Below are positions 50,111 to 52,559 of a stretch of DNA of 52,559 bases, in pieces (the first letter of the stretch is position 1; each line of letters begins with the position of its first letter). The stretch lies in the NCBI GenBank assembly GCA_949283955.1, contig CASDUP010000054.1, forward strand, positions 1-52,559, in the 5' to 3' direction. The translations under genes were made by a program, and so were the position numbers. The notes under the pieces are model-generated. The model did not search any database and was not told the origin of the DNA. It was given only the letters and a program-made list of their open reading frames with translations. The stretch comes from an uncultured Verrucomicrobiota bacterium. Its GTDB lineage: Bacteria; Verrucomicrobiota; Verrucomicrobiia; Opitutales; Intestinicryptomonadaceae.

Positions 50111-51607
50111 ATGACACCAAATAAAGATCAATTCATAGAGCTCGCCAAATCGGCGAACGTGATACCGGTTTACGCGGAACTTTACGCCGACATGCAGACG
50201 CCAGTCTGCGCGTTTGCTAAACTTCTCGATGCGCGGGACTGCTTCCTGCTGGAAAGCGCCGAAAACTCCGACAAGTGGGGGCGCTATTCATTCATAGGCA
50301 GGGGAGCCCACGCGAAGTTTACCATATCGGAGGGCAGGGGCGAGTTGCGCTTCAAGAGCGGAAAAAAGATTTTTTCCAGCGATGGGGAATCTCCGTTTAA
50401 TCCTATGCGCTCCTATCTTAAGAGCAGAAAGCTCGCCCATATCGACGGGCTGCCTTCATTCGTCGGTGGGGCGGTAGGGTACATAGGGTACGAGTGCGTT
50501 TCGTTTTTCGAAAGGCTGCCCGAGCCGAAGGGAAGCTCCGCGGTTCCCGACGCATCATTGGCGTTTTTCGACGAGATAGTGATATTCGACAACGCTCGCC
50601 ATACGGCGAAAATTCTAGCCTGCGCCCACGTCGACGAATTTGATTCTCCGGAAGCAGCATACGAGTATGCCCGCTCGAAAGTCAGATCTCTTGCTGAAAT
50701 ATTTTCGTATTCGGGGAGGTCGGAGTTCTCGCTCGGATCGAGCGACAAAAAGATAGAGCTCAAGGCGAACATGACCAAGTCTGAATACGAGAATATGGTT
50801 CGCGCGGGGAAAAAGTACATTTCCGAAGGGGACATAATACAGGTTGTTTTGTCGCAAAAATTTTCGGCGGAGGCGGATATAAACCCGCTTTCGGCGTACA
50901 GGGCTCTGAGGCTGATAAATCCTTCCCCCTACATGTTCTGTGTAAAGAGCGGAGATTCGTGTCTGGTGGGGTCGTCTCCCGAGACGATGCTGAGGTTTTC
51001 ACCGTCGAGGGCGGAGCTTCGCCCGATAGCGGGAACGAGGAGGCGCGGAAACGGAGATGCGGAGGACGCTGCGCTTTGCGACGATTTGCTTTCAAACGAG
51101 AAAGAGAGGGCCGAGCATTTGATGCTCGTTGATTTGGGCCGCAACGATTTGTCGAGGTTTTGCCGTGCCGGCAGCGTGTCGGTATCCGACTTTATGACGG
51201 TGGAAAAATATTCCCACGTGATGCATTTGGTTTCCACTGTGAGGGGGATTCCCGAGGAGGGAACGGACGCCTTTGACGCGCTTGCGGCAGCCTTTCCGGC
51301 AGGAACTCTTTCTGGAGCTCCGAAGATTCGCGCTATGGAGATAATAAACGAACTCGAACCCGAACGCAGGGGAGCCTACGGGGGTGCGGTAGGGTATTTC
51401 GGGTATGGAGGCGACATGGATTTGGCGATAACCATACGTACCCTTCAAATAAACAAGGGCAGGCTGACGGTTCAGGCGGGAGCTGGCATAGTGTACGATT
51501 CCGACCCGGAGTTCGAGTACGAGGAGACAAGAATGAAAGTTCGCGCGGTGACGGAGGCGATAGAGCGCGCGGCTTCTTTGGAAAACTTCGATCCGTCCTC
51601 GCTATAA
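50111..51607 (+). CDS. trpE: Anthranilate synthase component I
   Basis: A 498-residue chorismate-using subunit producing anthranilate with ammonia from TrpG. The Trp feedback-binding LLES is at 46-49, and the catalytic core has DIIQVVLSQKF, GSSPETMLRF, RPIAGTRRRG, LVDLGRNDL, GTLSGAPKIRAMEII and VQAGAGIVYDSDP. The LLES motif and the genes that follow identify TrpE rather than PabB or MenF. ATG 50111 is set by homology; the open frame upstream runs through the attenuator. Expression should be controlled both by attenuation and by end-product inhibition. Confidence 0.97.
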   Translation: MTPNKDQFIELAKSANVIPVYAELYADMQTPVCAFAKLLDARDCFLLESAENSDKWGRYSFIGRGAHAKFTISEGRGELRFKSGKKIFSSDGESPFNPMRSYLKSRKLAHIDGLPSFVGGAVGYIGYECVSFFERLPEPKGSSAVPDASLAFFDEIVIFDNARHTAKILACAHVDEFDSPEAAYEYARSKVRSLAEIFSYSGRSEFSLGSSDKKIELKANMTKSEYENMVRAGKKYISEGDIIQVVLSQKFSAEADINPLSAYRALRLINPSPYMFCVKSGDSCLVGSSPETMLRFSPSRAELRPIAGTRRRGNGDAEDAALCDDLLSNEKERAEHLMLVDLGRNDLSRFCRAGSVSVSDFMTVEKYSHVMHLVSTVRGIPEEGTDAFDALAAAFPAGTLSGAPKIRAMEIINELEPERRGAYGGAVGYFGYGGDMDLAITIRTLQINKGRLTVQAGAGIVYDSDPEFEYEETRMKVRAVTEAIERAASLENFDPSSL

Positions 51608-51631
51608 CGTCAAAAAACGAAAGGAATGAAA

Positions 51632-52207
51632 ATGGTTTTGCTTGTGGATAATTACGACTCCTTCACGTACAATCTAGCGCATTACGTGCAAACTCTCGGA
51701 GCCGAGTTGAAAGTTGTCAGGAACGACGTCTTGTCGGCTTCGGAGATTGTGTCGATGAAACCCTCGGCGATTTTGATATCTCCGGGGGCGGGGAATCCGA
51801 AAGGGGCGGGAATTTGCATGGAGCTGGTGAGGCTTGCGGCCGGAAAAATTCCCGTTTTTGGAGTGTGCCTTGGAATGCAGTGCGTGGTGGAGGCTTTCGG
51901 GGGGAAAATATCGAAGGCAAAGTCGGTCATGCACGGGAAAATCTCAAAAATTTCCCATCTGGGCAAATATTCGTTCGAGGGAATACCGTCTCCCATGTCG
52001 GTTGTTAGATACCATTCGCTTGCGGCCGACAGGAATTCCTTTCCCGATTGCCTCGAGATAACCGCCGAGTGCGCCGACGGAGAAATCATGGGCGTTCGCC
52101 ACAGAGATTTTTTCGTGGAGGGAGTCCAGTTCCATCCGGAGTCGATTATGACCGTTGGCGGAAAACGTCTGATTGACAATTTTCTTAAACAGTCGAATTC
52201 GAAATGA
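51632..52207 (+). CDS. trpG: Anthranilate synthase component II (glutamine amidotransferase)
   Basis: A 191-residue class I amidotransferase supplying ammonia to TrpE. Nucleophile Cys79 is in GVCLGMQ, and the His-Glu pair in [10 protein letters not shown]. The oxyanion region reads ISPGAGNP where most members have PGPG. An earlier ATG at 51626 is directly against the AAAGGA ribosome site, so the ATG at 51632, six bases from it, is the better start. The stop overlaps the trpD start (ATGA). Sequence alone cannot exclude shared use with a PabB elsewhere. Confidence 0.95.
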   Translation: MVLLVDNYDSFTYNLAHYVQTLGAELKVVRNDVLSASEIVSMKPSAILISPGAGNPKGAGICMELVRLAAGKIPVFGVCLGMQCVVEAFGGKISKAKSVMHGKISKISHLGKYSFEGIPSPMSVVRYHSLAADRNSFPDCLEITAECADGEIMGVRHRDFFVEGVQFHPESIMTVGGKRLIDNFLKQSNSK

Positions 52208-52559
52208 AAAATATGGGCGCTTCAAAAATATCTGATGCGACGCGTCGAATCGCGGAGGCGAAAAATATTTCCTCGCCTGAGATGGGTGAGGTTTTCGACG
52301 AGATAATGTCGGGAAAGGCCGGCGATTCCGAGATAGAGGAATTTTTGTCCGCTTTGGCGGATAAGGGAGAGACTATAGACGAGATAGCCGGTGCTGCCGA
52401 GTCCATGCGAAAGCGCGCCGTGTTCATAGATTCCGGGGCTGCCAGGTGCGTCGACACCTGCGGAACCGGGGGAGACGGACTTGGAACGTTCAACATATCG
52501 ACCGTTTCGGCGTTTGTGGCGGCCGGGGCTGGAGCGAGGATTGCCAAGCACGGCAACAG
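52204..52559 (+). CDS. trpD: Anthranilate phosphoribosyltransferase, 5' part only
   Basis: The first 118 codons of TrpD, cut by the end of the window. It transfers the phosphoribosyl group of PRPP to anthranilate. The N-terminal helical region (about residues 1-75) is followed by the PRPP-binding [15 protein letters not shown] and the start of the KHGN motif at the very end. ATG 52204 overlaps the trpG stop codon by four bases (ATGA), a sign of translational coupling. The remaining catalytic domain lies beyond the window. Confidence 0.96.
   Translation, partial: MKNMGASKISDATRRIAEAKNISSPEMGEVFDEIMSGKAGDSEIEEFLSALADKGETIDEIAGAAESMRKRAVFIDSGAARCVDTCGTGGDGLGTFNISTVSAFVAAGAGARIAKHGN

Overview
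The window is bacterial chromosome packed with housekeeping genes, with short AT-rich, poly-T/poly-A-rich gaps and no mobile element, CRISPR array or tRNA/rRNA gene that I can find. Several features point to the PVC superphylum, most likely Verrucomicrobiota (Opitutae-like): a long IspG with the large insertion seen in Chlamydiae and plants, a 994-residue SecA, a PPi-type phosphofructokinase, an oversized signal peptidase I and a tiny bS22/COX24-type basic protein. This placement is inference from gene families, not a search result.

Layout. 1-5.2 kb (+): a DUF456 membrane protein, dnaK, groES and groEL, closed by a strong terminator. 5.5-19.8 kb (-): transcribed from right to left, pfp, then a terminator, then aspS-lepA-lepB-secA-lnt (translation and protein export/lipoprotein maturation), then an acidic-tail protein, prs and a secreted protein, the last three each with its own terminator. 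20-22.8 kb: an Rnd-like exonuclease (+), rpsR-sua5 (-) and a 33-codon bS22-like gene (+). 23.2-26.8 kb (+): two secreted calcineurin-like paralogues, one of which has lost every metal ligand, followed by galM. 26.9-31.8 kb (-): gyrB-gyrA, with gyrA interrupted by an in-frame TAA. 32.4-39.0 kb (-): SRP RNA, then uppS-cdsA-dxr-rseP-ispG, an isoprenoid/lipid-carrier and envelope operon. 39.2-44.3 kb: pgk-tpiA (-), a GH10 xylanase (+), a 148-bp-period duplication and gapA (-). 44.5-49.9 kb (+): a 47-residue membrane peptide, a CPBP protease, dus, araB and rpsA. 50.0-52.6 kb (+): a trp operon (trpE-trpG-trpD, the last cut by the window end) preceded by a textbook-like attenuator with a 13-codon leader peptide carrying tandem Trp codons.

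The genes add up to a heterotroph able to degrade xylan and use pentoses (GH10, AraB, GalM), running glycolysis with a PPi-linked phosphofructokinase, making isoprenoids by the MEP route and making its own tryptophan under attenuation control. The observations most worth following up are the trp attenuator, the internal stop in gyrA, the enzyme/pseudoenzyme phosphoesterase pair, and the small genes (bS22-like protein, 47-residue membrane peptide).
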